Made by a program: the position numbers and the translations under genes. From Novosphingobium sp. PC22D (GTDB lineage: Bacteria; Pseudomonadota; Alphaproteobacteria; Sphingomonadales; Sphingomonadaceae): a stretch of DNA of 64,000 nt. The DNA lies in contig NZ_MWMO01000001.1 in assembly GCF_002556635.1 (NCBI RefSeq), positions 682,001 to 746,000 on the forward strand, read 5' to 3'. Of this stretch, positions 56,585-64,000 are shown one piece after another. How positions within the stretch are numbered: position 1 is the first letter of the stretch; each line of letters begins with the position of its first letter. Below the pieces are notes generated by a model. It did not search any database, was not told where the DNA came from, and saw only the letters and a program-made list of their open reading frames with translations.

Positions 56585-57304
56585 TTATTCGTACACGCAG
56601 GCGTCGAGGCCGTCGCGGCGGACCACACCGATGCGCGCGGCGATGGTGTTGCCGTAGCGGCGGGTGAAGCCGCCGGGGTTCTTCACCGAGCGGGTCTTCG
56701 GGCTGGGCAGGGCGGCGGCCATGCGCGCGGCCTCGGTGCGGGTGAGGCTGGCGGCCGACTTGCCGAAATAGCGCTGCGCGCCCGCCTCCACGCCGTAAGT
56801 GCCGATTCCGGTCTCGGCGACGTTGAGGTAGACTTCCATGATCCGCCGCTTGTCCCACAGCGTCTCGATCAGGAAGGTGAACCAGACCTCGAAGCCCTTG
56901 CGCGCGTAGCGGGTCCAGCCTTCGCCCTGCCAGAGGAACACGTTCTTGGCGGTCTGCTGGCTGATCGTCGAGCCGCCGCGCAACCGCCCGCCCTCGGCGT
57001 TGCGTTGCATCGCGTTGCGGATCGCGTCCTCGTCGAAGCCGGAATGGCTGCAGAACTTGCTGTCCTCGGCGGCGATCGCGGCCGAGACCATGTTGCGGTC
57101 GATCCGCGAGAGCGGGGTCCAGTCCTTGGTGATGCCGTTGCCGTCGGTGAGCATCGTCAGCGTCACCGGCGGCGGCACGAAGCGGTAGAGCAGGGTGAAG
57201 CCCACGCTCAGCAGCACGAACCAGATCACCACCCTTGCGATCAACCGCATCATTCGCGCCCCGATCCCCACTTTCGTTCGCCGCGGCTTGTAGTCGAAGC
57301 CCAT
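56585..57304 (-). CDS. mtgA: Monofunctional peptidoglycan glycosyltransferase MtgA
   Basis: A GT51 glycosyltransferase that polymerises lipid II. The 239-residue protein has one N-terminal membrane segment (about 20-42), then the catalytic Glu in AAEDSKFCSHSGFD and the GGSTISQQTAKNVFLW motif, and later LNVAETGIGTYGVEAGA. No transpeptidase domain follows, so it is the monofunctional type. Its neighbour on the same strand, upstream, is rpoH. Confidence 0.94.
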   Translation of the reverse strand: MGFDYKPRRTKVGIGARMMRLIARVVIWFVLLSVGFTLLYRFVPPPVTLTMLTDGNGITKDWTPLSRIDRNMVSAAIAAEDSKFCSHSGFDEDAIRNAMQRNAEGGRLRGGSTISQQTAKNVFLWQGEGWTRYARKGFEVWFTFLIETLWDKRRIMEVYLNVAETGIGTYGVEAGAQRYFGKSAASLTRTEAARMAAALPSPKTRSVKNPGGFTRRYGNTIAARIGVVRRDGLDACVYE

Positions 57305-57385
57305 GGCGAAAGGCTAGCGCGCGTGGCGGGCGAAGGCCATGGGCCTTCTTGCGCGGCGACACGGACGGGGCAGCGGCGCAAACGA

Positions 57386-57417
57386 AAGCCGGGCCGCCCT
57401 TGCGGACGGCCCGGCTT
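57386..57417 (-). terminator. Terminator after rpoH
   Basis: A perfect 11-bp stem AAGCCGGGCCG/CGGCCCGGCTT with a 10-base loop, followed on the minus strand by TCGTTTG. It sits 28 bases beyond the rpoH stop. Confidence 0.8.
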
Positions 57418-57444
57418 CGCTGTTCAACGGGGTGCGCGCGCCGG

Positions 57445-58353
57445 TCAGGCCGCGGCGGGCATGAGCTTCTTGTCGGTCGCGATGCGGTTCATCGCCTTCT
57501 GCAGCTTTTCGAAGGCGCGCACCTCGATCTGGCGCACGCGCTCGCGGCTGACGTGATAGACCTGGCTCAGTTCCTCGAGCGTCTTGGGGTCCTCGGTCAG
57601 GCGGCGTTCGGTCAGGATGTCGCGTTCACGCTCGTTGAGCGAGTCCATCGCTTCCACGAGCATGTCGTGACGCACCGTCTTTTCCTCGGCCTCGGCGACG
57701 ATCTCGTCCTGCAGCGGATTGTCGTCCTGCAGGATGTCCATCCACTGGCCTTCGCCTTCCTCGCGCAGCGAGACGTTGAGCGAGGCGTCGCCGCCCATCA
57801 TCATGCGGCGGTTCATGTTGACCACCTCGAGTTCCGACACACCCAACTGGGTCGCGATCTTGGCGACGTCCTCGGGGTGCAGGTCGGTATCCTCGTAGGC
57901 GTCGAGGTTTTTCTTCATCCGGCGCAAGTTGAAGAAAAGCTTCTTCTGCGCGGCGGTGGTGCCCATCTTCACGAGGCTCCACGAGCGCAGGATGAACTCC
58001 TGGATCGAGGCCTTGATCCACCACATCGCATAAGTCGCGAGGCGGAAGCCGCGATCGGGATCGAACTTCTTCACGCCCTGCATCAGGCCGATGTTGCCTT
58101 CGGAGATCAGCTCCGAAACGGGCAGGCCGTAGCCGCGGTAACCCATCGCGATCTTCGCGACGAGTCGCAGGTGGCTGGTGACGAGCTGGGCCGCCGCCGC
58201 CGGGTCCTCATGCTCGGCATAACGCTTCGCGAGCATGTATTCCTGCTCGGGCGTGAGAATGGGAAACTTCTTGATTTCCGAGAGATAGCGGTTGAGGCTC
58301 TGCTCTCCACCGAGAGCAGGCACCGCCGGAAGCTTGCGTTGCATATCGCTCAC
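57445..58353 (-). CDS. rpoH: RNA polymerase sigma-32 factor RpoH
   Basis: The heat-shock sigma factor. The 302-residue product has region 2 (GYGLPVSELISEGNIGLMQGVKKFDPDRGFRLATYAMWWIK area), the RpoH box AQKKLFFNLRRMKK that marks the family, and region 4 (LEELSQVYHVSRERVRQIEVRAFEKLQKA). The start is uncertain: GTG at 58353 gives MSDMQRKLPAVPAL with AAAGGA upstream, and an ATG lies three codons in. Several alphaproteobacteria carry two or three rpoH genes, and one is seen here. Likely targets in the window are ftsH, tig, clpP and clpX. Confidence 0.95.
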   Translation of the reverse strand: MSDMQRKLPAVPALGGEQSLNRYLSEIKKFPILTPEQEYMLAKRYAEHEDPAAAAQLVTSHLRLVAKIAMGYRGYGLPVSELISEGNIGLMQGVKKFDPDRGFRLATYAMWWIKASIQEFILRSWSLVKMGTTAAQKKLFFNLRRMKKNLDAYEDTDLHPEDVAKIATQLGVSELEVVNMNRRMMMGGDASLNVSLREEGEGQWMDILQDDNPLQDEIVAEAEEKTVRHDMLVEAMDSLNERERDILTERRLTEDPKTLEELSQVYHVSRERVRQIEVRAFEKLQKAMNRIATDKKLMPAAA

Positions 58354-58449
58354 TGTACCTGATCCTTTCTTCGTCGGCCGACGGTTGAAGACCCTTCCTA
58401 GGCGTCTTAGCTTGTGGCCACGTGCCCATTGTAGCACATATTTCCGATT

Positions 58450-59397
58450 TCAGTGTCGCAATTCGCCAATCAGTTCCGCCATATCGTGCGGAATCGGGCT
58501 GACAAAACGGACCCTTTCTTCATAAACGGGATGGACGAAGCCGAGTTCCGCGGCGTGAAGCGCCTGGCGACGAAATTCGAGTCGTTTGAGGACCGGTCGC
58601 AATATGGGAGGCATGCGTCCATAGACAGGGTCCCCCAATAGCACATGGCCGATTGACGACATGTGAACGCGGACCTGATGCGTCCTTCCGGTCTCCAGAC
58701 GGCACTCGACGAGGGTCGCGTCCGACAGCGGTTCGAGCGTGCGGTAATGGGTGACGGCATGCTTGCCGCGACCATCGGCAACGATCGCCATCTTCTTGCG
58801 ATCGTGGCTCGAACGGGCGATCGCGCCGGTGACGGTGCCCGCCGCCGGGACCGGCCTTCCCGCCACCACCGCACGATAGGCGCGCTCGATCGAATGGTCT
58901 GCGAACTGTCGCGCGAGACCTTCGTGCGCGGTGTCGGTCTTGGCGACGACGAGAAGCCCCGAGGTGTCCTTGTCGATGCGGTGAACGATCCCCGGCCGCG
59001 CGACGCCGCCGATCCCAGAAAGCTGCCCGCGGCAATGATGCAGCAGGGCATTGACGAGTGTCCCGTCGCGGTTTCCCGCTGCGGGATGCACGACCAGCCC
59101 GGCAGGCTTGTCGACGACGATGAGATGCTCGTCTTCGTGGACGATCTCCAGCGGTATGTCCTGGGCGACGGCCTCGGCGGGCGCGGCCTCGGGCACGGCA
59201 ATGGCAAAAGGGACGCCGGCGGGCGGCTTCAAGGAGGGTTGCGCTACGCGCTCCCCGGATATGGTAACGCGCCCTTCCGATATCAAGGCCTTGATCCGCT
59301 CGCGCGAGAGCCCCGATGCGTCGGCGAGCGCCTTGTCGAGGCGCTGGCCGTCCTCGCGGATCGTCCCCTCGATGACCTGTTCGCGCCGCGCGTTCAT
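58450..59397 (-). CDS. rluD: RluD-family ribosomal large subunit pseudouridine synthase
   Basis: A pseudouridine synthase of the RluA/RluD family acting on 23S rRNA. A 315-residue product with an N-terminal S4 domain (RLDKALADASGLSRERIKALISEG) and the catalytic Asp in VHRIDKDTSGLLVVAK. The region TGRTHQVRVHM follows. RluD itself normally targets positions 1911, 1915 and 1917, but RluC-like specificity cannot be excluded. Starts at 59397, 59415 and 59436 are all possible. None has a clear ribosome site. Its start is divergent from and almost overlaps that of the JAMM peptidase gene. Confidence 0.9.
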   Translation of the reverse strand: MNARREQVIEGTIREDGQRLDKALADASGLSRERIKALISEGRVTISGERVAQPSLKPPAGVPFAIAVPEAAPAEAVAQDIPLEIVHEDEHLIVVDKPAGLVVHPAAGNRDGTLVNALLHHCRGQLSGIGGVARPGIVHRIDKDTSGLLVVAKTDTAHEGLARQFADHSIERAYRAVVAGRPVPAAGTVTGAIARSSHDRKKMAIVADGRGKHAVTHYRTLEPLSDATLVECRLETGRTHQVRVHMSSIGHVLLGDPVYGRMPPILRPVLKRLEFRRQALHAAELGFVHPVYEERVRFVSPIPHDMAELIGELRH

Positions 59398-59413
59398 CGC
59401 TAGGCTTTCGGAC

Positions 59414-59824
59414 ATGGCGAAGGCTGGTTCAAGCATTGAGGTCAAATTGGCGGTGATTCAGCGCATGCTCGACGAGGCCGCGCGCGCGCACCCGGCGGAA
59501 TGCTGCGGCCTGCTGCTCGGCACGGGCGCGCGGATCGACGCCCTGCGGCCGGCCGCCAATGTCGCCGCCGAGCCCGGGCGGACTTTCGAGGTCGAACCCG
59601 CGGTGCTGCTCGCCGCGCATCGCGAAGCCCGCGCGGGCGGCCCCGAGGTGATCGGCTATTATCATTCGCATCCCACCGCGAACCCGGCACCGTCCGCCAC
59701 CGATCGCGAACATTCCACTGGTGATTTGCGGATTTGGGCAATCATCGCGGGACGACAGGTTGCTTTCTGGCGCGATACGGTAAATGGATTCGAGCCTGTC
59801 GATTGCCGCGCGAGCGGGGATTGA
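59414..59824 (+). CDS. JAMM (M67) metallopeptidase, Mov34/MPN/PAD-1 family
   Basis: A 136-residue zinc peptidase of the JAB1/MPN type. The metal motif is complete: Glu in PAECCGLLLG (about 36) and HSHP with Ser and Asp in YYHSHPTANPAPSATD. Bacterial relatives free cysteine from CysO or cut ubiquitin-like carriers. No ubiquitin-like or E1 gene is adjacent, so the partner is unknown. Start ATG 59414 with no strong ribosome site. It precedes chpT by 70 bases on the same strand. Confidence 0.88.
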   Translation: MAKAGSSIEVKLAVIQRMLDEAARAHPAECCGLLLGTGARIDALRPAANVAAEPGRTFEVEPAVLLAAHREARAGGPEVIGYYHSHPTANPAPSATDREHSTGDLRIWAIIAGRQVAFWRDTVNGFEPVDCRASGD

Positions 59825-59894
59825 ACGCGCCGCCGGGCGCGCAGTGGGGGAACGGCGCCTGCTCGCGCCACACAAGACTGAGCCGAAGGGCCCG

Positions 59895-60563
59895 ATGACG
59901 AACGGAACTGTCAAGACCATGACCACGACGAGTTCGCTCGAACTAGCCAGCCTGCTGTGCTCGCGGCTCTGCCACGACATGCTGAGCCCGGTCGGCGCGC
60001 TCTCGAACGGGCTGGAACTGCTCGCGGACGAGAAAGATCCCGAGATGCGCAAGCGCTGCTTCGAGCTGCTCGAGCAAAGCGCGCGGATCTCGGCCGACAA
60101 GCTCAAGTTCTTCCGGCTCGCGTTCGGCGCGGCGGGCGGGTTCGGCGATCTGGTGCCGGTAACCGAAGCGCGGCTGCTGGTCGACGCGCTCGTTGCCGAG
60201 AACGACCGGCTGACGCTGAACTGGGAGCTGGGCAGTTCGTCGCTGCCCAAGCATGCCATCAAGACGCTGCTCAACTTCGCGCTGATCGGCATCGACGCGC
60301 TGCCGCGTGGCGGTACGCTCGATCTCGCGGCCGAGCAGCGGGATCGCGTCAGCGAGATCGTGGTGCGGGCCGCGGGGCCGCGCATCGCCTTCGACGGCGA
60401 TATCGGCCGCGCGCTTTCGAACAAGCTCGACCGCTCGGAGCTTTCGAGCCGCACCGCGCCCGCCGCGATGCTCGCCGAACTCGCGGGCGTGCTCGGCGGC
60501 GAGTTGCAATTCGCGCTGGCCGACGACGCGCTTGTGCTCGGCGCCGTGCTACCGGACGCCTGA
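59895..60563 (+). CDS. chpT: Histidine phosphotransferase ChpT
   Basis: The essential alphaproteobacterial phosphotransferase that passes phosphate from CckA to CtrA and CpdR. A 222-residue product with the HPTransfase/DUF2328 fold: the phospho-His27 in LCSRLCHDMLSPVGALSNG, then a degenerate histidine-kinase ATPase-like C-terminal domain. Starts at 59895 or 59919 are possible. GAAGGG lies just before the first. Finding ChpT supports the alphaproteobacterial assignment and the reading of CtrA-like sites elsewhere in the window. Confidence 0.92.
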   Translation: MTNGTVKTMTTTSSLELASLLCSRLCHDMLSPVGALSNGLELLADEKDPEMRKRCFELLEQSARISADKLKFFRLAFGAAGGFGDLVPVTEARLLVDALVAENDRLTLNWELGSSSLPKHAIKTLLNFALIGIDALPRGGTLDLAAEQRDRVSEIVVRAAGPRIAFDGDIGRALSNKLDRSELSSRTAPAAMLAELAGVLGGELQFALADDALVLGAVLPDA

Positions 60564-60581
60564 GGCGGGAGGGCGAGGAGG

Positions 60582-61289
60582 GTGGTCAACCGCTGGCTGG
60601 TCAACCGCATCGTCGAATCTCCCAATTTCAACGAGCGCGCGGCGCCGGTCTCGATGATCGTGCTCCACTATACCGGCATGCGCAGCGCGGCCGAGGCGCT
60701 CGAACGCTTGTGCGATCCCGAGGCGCAAGTCTCTGCGCACTACCTGATCGACGAGGAGGGCGTTGTTACGAGCCTCGTCCCCGAGGAAAAGCGCGCCTGG
60801 CACGCGGGCAAGGCGTACTGGCGCGGAGAGAGCGACGTGAACTCCGCCAGCATCGGCATCGAGCTTGCCAATCCTGGCCACGAATTCGGCTACCGGCCGT
60901 TTCCCGAGCCGCAGATGGACGCGCTGCTTCCGCTGCTCGGCGACATCATGGACCGCCACGACATCCCGCGCGCCAATGTCGTCGGTCATTCGGACGTCGC
61001 GCCGCAGCGCAAGATGGACCCCGGCGAATACTTCGACTGGCACCGCCTCGCCCAGCTCGGCCTGGCGCTCGATGCGCCGCCGGCGAAAATGAACCTGTTT
61101 TACGACAACCCGGGCGCGTTCTACCTCGCGCTCGAACGCTTCGGTTATGACATCACCGACGGCCGCGCGGCGGTGCGTGCCTTTCAGCGCCGCTTCCGGC
61201 CGATGATCATCGACGGCGAGATCGACGGCGAGATCGGCGGTATCCTGTTCGAACTGTTGCTCGAACGCGACACCGGCCGCGCGCGGTAA
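60582..61289 (+). CDS. AmpD/AmiD-type N-acetylmuramoyl-L-alanine amidase
   Basis: A 235-residue zinc amidase (Amidase_2 family). The zinc His is in MIVLHYTG, then VSAHYLIDEEGVV, WHAGKAYWRGESDVNSASIGIE, and the second His and Asp in VVGHSDVAPQRKMDPG. A C-terminal peptidoglycan-binding-like region (about 185-220; TDGRAAVRAFQRRF) follows. It has no signal peptide, so it is probably a cytoplasmic AmpD-type enzyme that recycles muropeptides. Start is a GTG at 60582, 18 bases after chpT. Confidence 0.9.
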   Translation: MVNRWLVNRIVESPNFNERAAPVSMIVLHYTGMRSAAEALERLCDPEAQVSAHYLIDEEGVVTSLVPEEKRAWHAGKAYWRGESDVNSASIGIELANPGHEFGYRPFPEPQMDALLPLLGDIMDRHDIPRANVVGHSDVAPQRKMDPGEYFDWHRLAQLGLALDAPPAKMNLFYDNPGAFYLALERFGYDITDGRAAVRAFQRRFRPMIIDGEIDGEIGGILFELLLERDTGRAR

Positions 61290-61328
61290 ACGTTCGCAAT
61301 TCCGTCATTTCGTGCTAGGCGCCGCCTC

Positions 61329-61761
61329 GCCGGGGAGCCGGGCAGCCGCGTCATGCCGCAAGGCATGCCGAGGAAAGTCCGGGCTCCACGAAACGAGGGT
61401 GGCGGGTAACGCCCGCCGGGCGAGTGGGCCGCGAGGTCCGCGAAGCTCAGGGAAAGTGCCACAGAAAGCAAACCGCCGATGCCCGTTCGCGGGCAGGCAA
61501 GGGTGAAAGGGTGCGGCAAGAGCGCACCGCGCTCCCGGCAACGGCGAGCGGCACGGCAAACCCCACCCGGAGCAAGACCGAATAGGGTCCGCGCGCCGAG
61601 GACTTATGTTCCGAGGCAGGTCTGTTTCGGACCGAGGCGGACCGGGTTGGTCGCTGGAGCGGCGCAGCGATGCGCCGCGTAAGAGGAATGGCTGCCCAGG
61701 CGGGGCCGGTCGCATCGCGATACCGCTCGCCTGACAGAACCCGGCTTACAGGCTCCCCGGC
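61329..61761 (+). ncRNA. rnpB: RNase P RNA (bacterial class A)
   Basis: The catalytic RNA of ribonuclease P. P1 is formed by GCCGGGGAGCC (61329-61339) and GGCTCCCCGGC (61751-61761). Universally conserved blocks are present: GAGGAAAGTCCGGGCTCC, ACAGAAAGCAAACCGCC, AAGGGTGAAAGGGTG, AGAGCGCACCGCG and GACAGAACCCGGCTTACAGG. Ends are set by the P1 pairing, so they may be off by a few bases. Confidence 0.95.
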
Positions 61762-61846
61762 ATGCCTTCCGTCCGGTGCGCTCGTCGCGGATGCGTCCGC
61801 GCCCTTGCCATGGCGACGATGGGGCGCCCAGGCAACGCGTTCGCGC

Positions 61847-62665
61847 TCAGGCTGCGCGCTGGCTCACCGAGATCGTGTCATCCTCGTCGACGTTCGCCTG
61901 GATGATCCAGCGATCGGTGCCCTCGAGGCCGAGCGCTGTGAGGCGGCCGGTGGCGAAGGCGCCGGTGTCGATCCCGATCCGGCTGAGGCGGTGGTCGGGC
62001 TGCTTGGTGATCGTATGCCCGTGCACGACGATGTAGTCGAACGTGCCGCTGTAGCTGAGGAACGGCTCGCGGATCCAGCGCAGGTCCTGCGAGAGCTGCA
62101 TCGGAAGCGGGCAATCCGGACGCACGCCGGCATGCACGAAGGCATAGTCGCCCACTACGATCCGACTCTCGAAGCCGGCGATGAAGTCGCGGTCGGCCTG
62201 CGGGATCGCCGCGTCCATCATCGCCTGCGCCTCGATCAGGTCGGCAGCGGCGAAGGCCTCGGCGTCGATCGGGTAGGACAGGATCGTCTCGCGTCCGCCG
62301 TAACGCAGGAAATTGGCGAAAACCTCCAGATTGTCGAAGCTCGCCAGAAGCATGTCCTCGTGGTTGCCCATCAGCGTACGCACCGCGCGCATCTTCGACC
62401 ATTCGCGCACGAACTCGATCACATGGGCGCTGTGCGGTCCGCGGTCGATCAGGTCGCCGAGGAAGATGACCGTCGTGGCCGCCGGCCCGCGTGCGGAGTC
62501 GTCGTCCTGGATCGCCTTGGACAGTTCGAGCAGGAGGTCGAGGCGCCCGTGTACATCGCCGATCGCATAGACGCGCTCACCGGTCGGAATACTCCCGGGA
62601 CGGGTCGGAGACGAGCAAACATCCGATGACGGACGGCTTTTTCGGAACAGGTTGAGTATGGTCAT
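61847..62665 (-). CDS. PPP-family metallophosphatase (Ser/Thr phosphatase or Ap4A hydrolase-like)
   Basis: A 272-residue calcineurin-fold phosphatase. The metal motifs GDVHGR, GDLIDRGP and GNHED are in order, with a later HAG (VHAGVRP) and HGHT. Relatives are bacterial protein phosphatases (PrpA type) and ApaH-like hydrolases. The short N-terminal leader before ERVYAIGD is polar and basic. The start MTILNLFRKSRP is chosen as the ATG that gives a sensible length. A longer upstream frame is not protein-like. It is convergent with rnpB. Confidence 0.85.
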   Translation of the reverse strand: MTILNLFRKSRPSSDVCSSPTRPGSIPTGERVYAIGDVHGRLDLLLELSKAIQDDDSARGPAATTVIFLGDLIDRGPHSAHVIEFVREWSKMRAVRTLMGNHEDMLLASFDNLEVFANFLRYGGRETILSYPIDAEAFAAADLIEAQAMMDAAIPQADRDFIAGFESRIVVGDYAFVHAGVRPDCPLPMQLSQDLRWIREPFLSYSGTFDYIVVHGHTITKQPDHRLSRIGIDTGAFATGRLTALGLEGTDRWIIQANVDEDDTISVSQRAA

Positions 62666-62921
62666 GGGCCTAATTGGTGCAACGCAGAAGATAAGGCCGC
62701 GATCGGCAGTCAACAACCCGTAGGTTACGGGCGGAGGCGCTTGCCCCGCGTGGCATAAAATCAACACCTGTGGCGGGCCTCCCTCCTATACGGGATTTTT
62801 TTCTTGTGCGTTGCGGCAGAAACATGGCAGCAACATTCCACGACGGCGTCAGGACCCGCAATAAAGAGGCCGAACCGTCGTGCAGGTGGGACTAGGCAAA
62901 AACACAGTGAGGGAACATAAC

Positions 62922-63659
62922 ATGCTTACGTCCGTACGCGGCCTCGTCGCCGCCAGTCTTCTTGCGGGAGCGGCTTTCGCGGCCACGCCCGCGCTCGCCC
63001 AGGACGATTCGGGTATCTCGATTTCCGGCAACGCGGCGCTGGTCACCGAATACAGGTTCCGCGGCGTCGACCTTTCGGGCGGCGACATCGCCATCCAGGG
63101 TGGGATCGACCTCAGCCACTCGAGCGGCTTCTACGTCGGCACCTGGGGCTCCTCGCTCGACGAGGACACGGTGGGCTACGGTCACACCGAACTCGATATC
63201 TACGGCGGCTGGTCGGGTGACTTGGCGAGCGGTGTGTCCGCCGACGTCGGCGTGATCGCCTACCTCTACCCCAACGCGGGCCCGGGCGACTTCGACTATT
63301 TCGAGGTCTACGGCTCGGTCGGTTTCACCGTCGGCCCCGCGGAGACCACGCTCGGCGTGGCTTATGCGTTCGAGCAGGACTCGCTGGGCGGCGATGACAA
63401 CCTCTACCTCTACGCCGATCTCGGCGTCGGTATCCCGAACACCCCGGTCTCGGTCTCGGCGCACCTCGGCTATACCGACGGGTTCCTGACCTACACCAAC
63501 TCGGGCGACGCGTTCGACTGGTCGGTCGGCGCCGAATTCGCGGTCAACGACAATCTCTCCGTCGGCGTGTCGTACGTCGAAGCCGAAGGCGACTATGCGC
63601 CGGGTGACTACGACTTCACCGATGGCGCGGTGGTCGGAACGCTGTCCGTCAGCTTCTGA
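62922..63659 (+). CDS. TorF-family putative porin
   Basis: A 245-residue outer-membrane beta-barrel of the TorF/gcw_chp (TIGR02001) type. A signal peptide (about 1-26, ending PALA) is followed by ISGNAALVTEYRFRGVDLSGG, the family start, then alternating strands with many Gly, Tyr and Asp, and a terminal SVSF. AGGGA is 8 bases before the ATG at 62922. Transport substrate unknown. It is followed by a clear terminator. Confidence 0.9.
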   Translation: MLTSVRGLVAASLLAGAAFAATPALAQDDSGISISGNAALVTEYRFRGVDLSGGDIAIQGGIDLSHSSGFYVGTWGSSLDEDTVGYGHTELDIYGGWSGDLASGVSADVGVIAYLYPNAGPGDFDYFEVYGSVGFTVGPAETTLGVAYAFEQDSLGGDDNLYLYADLGVGIPNTPVSVSAHLGYTDGFLTYTNSGDAFDWSVGAEFAVNDNLSVGVSYVEAEGDYAPGDYDFTDGAVVGTLSVSF

Positions 63660-63686
63660 TCCGTTCCCAGACGTAAAAGCATGATT

Positions 63687-63712
63687 GGCCCGCCCGGCTC
63701 TCCGGGCGGGCC
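63687..63712 (+). terminator. Terminator after the porin gene
   Basis: A perfect 11-bp stem GGCCCGCCCGG/CCGGGCGGGCC with a 4-base loop, then TTTCGT, 27 bases past the stop. Confidence 0.88.
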
Positions 63713-63842
63713 TTTCGTATGTCCGGGCCGCGCTTTTTTCGCATCTTCCGAAAGGCGGCGCACGTCCCGAAGGACGCGCGCCGCGCTTTCAAACCCGGTG
63801 GCCCGGCCGGGCGCGGGCCAATCCGCCCACGCCTGACGCCGC

Positions 63843-64000
63843 CTAGAGCCCGAGCCCGGCGAAGTTCACTTTCACGCCGGCGTAGAAGTAGCGGCCGACG
63901 ACGTCGTAGATGCCGCTTCCCGCGCCGGTGCCCGAAAGGCCCTGCGGGGGCAGGCGATTGCCGACATTGTCGACGCCGAGGTAGAAGTTGCTGTCCTCGT
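63843..64000 (-). CDS. TonB-dependent receptor, 3' end only
   Basis: The last 52 residues of a protein that continues beyond the right edge. It ends YDVVGRYFYAGVKVNFAGL, a common C-terminal beta-strand pattern of sphingomonad TonB-dependent receptors, and the preceding FYLGVDNVGNRLPPQG is a typical periplasmic turn. The exact C-terminal residue is Leu rather than Phe. Nothing can be said about the substrate. Confidence 0.75.
   Translation of the reverse strand, partial: EDSNFYLGVDNVGNRLPPQGLSGTGAGSGIYDVVGRYFYAGVKVNFAGLGL

Overview
The window is GC-rich chromosomal DNA of an alphaproteobacterium, most likely a member of the Sphingomonadales (Novosphingobium, Sphingomonas or Erythrobacter type). 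This rests on gene content and style: RpoH, ChpT, a UPF0262 protein, a DUF3297 protein, an Oar-like TonB receptor, a TorF-type porin, and many genes starting with GTG or TTG. No rRNA, CRISPR array, prophage or insertion sequence was seen, and almost all DNA is ordinary core genome. Two tRNAs (Val-CAC, Leu-UAG) and the RNase P RNA are present.

Layout. 1-6.8 kb: the N-terminal part of a Ser/Thr kinase, a small unknown protein, a CaiB-type CoA transferase, rpoZ, an orphan ParA-like ATPase, a DUF3667 membrane protein and a GAF-GGDEF diguanylate cyclase. 7-9 kb: ftsH. 9.1-15.8 kb: an accessory-looking catabolic block (MFS transporter, tyrosine phosphatase, dihydroxyacetophenone-dioxygenase-like cupin, hydantoinase A and B). 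16.1-17.9 kb: a protein that joins a DNA/RNA non-specific nuclease domain to a leishmanolysin-like (M8) zinc peptidase domain, the most unusual gene here. 17.9-26 kb: a degenerate SDR, dnaB, UPF0262, an anchored GH25-like protein coupled to cdd, an orphan globin, a LysR regulator, and the formaldehyde detoxification pair frmA-fghA. 25.8-29.9 kb: an overlapping operon serS-surE-LysM/M23 peptidase-K+ channel. 30-36.7 kb: DUF3297, a CHAP amidase, der, an AI-2E family permease, an S9 peptidase, and the iron-storage pair bfd-bfr behind a Fur-like box. 36.7-42 kb: a DUF418 protein and two SPOR-domain proteins flanking a ParA ATPase and a ribbon-helix-helix-like protein, with a CtrA-like motif in the divergent promoter. 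42-46.6 kb: pyrB with a catalytically dead dihydroorotase partner, and sppA. 46.7-51 kb: tRNA-Leu, tig, clpP, clpX. 51-57 kb: a VOC protein, a CDF zinc exporter, an Oar-like TonB receptor, mtgA. 57-64 kb: rpoH, rluD, a JAMM peptidase, chpT, an AmpD-type amidase, rnpB, a PPP phosphatase, a porin, and the 3' end of a second TonB receptor.

How it works together. A proteostasis theme (ftsH, tig, clpP, clpX, sppA and their likely activator rpoH) recurs, and sigma-32-like promoter motifs can be read upstream of ftsH and clpP. A cell-cycle and envelope theme also appears (chpT, ParA/SPOR cluster, LysM-M23, CHAP, GH25, AmpD, MtgA). Protein-domain assignments come from recognised motifs. All regulatory sites are read by eye and are predictions.
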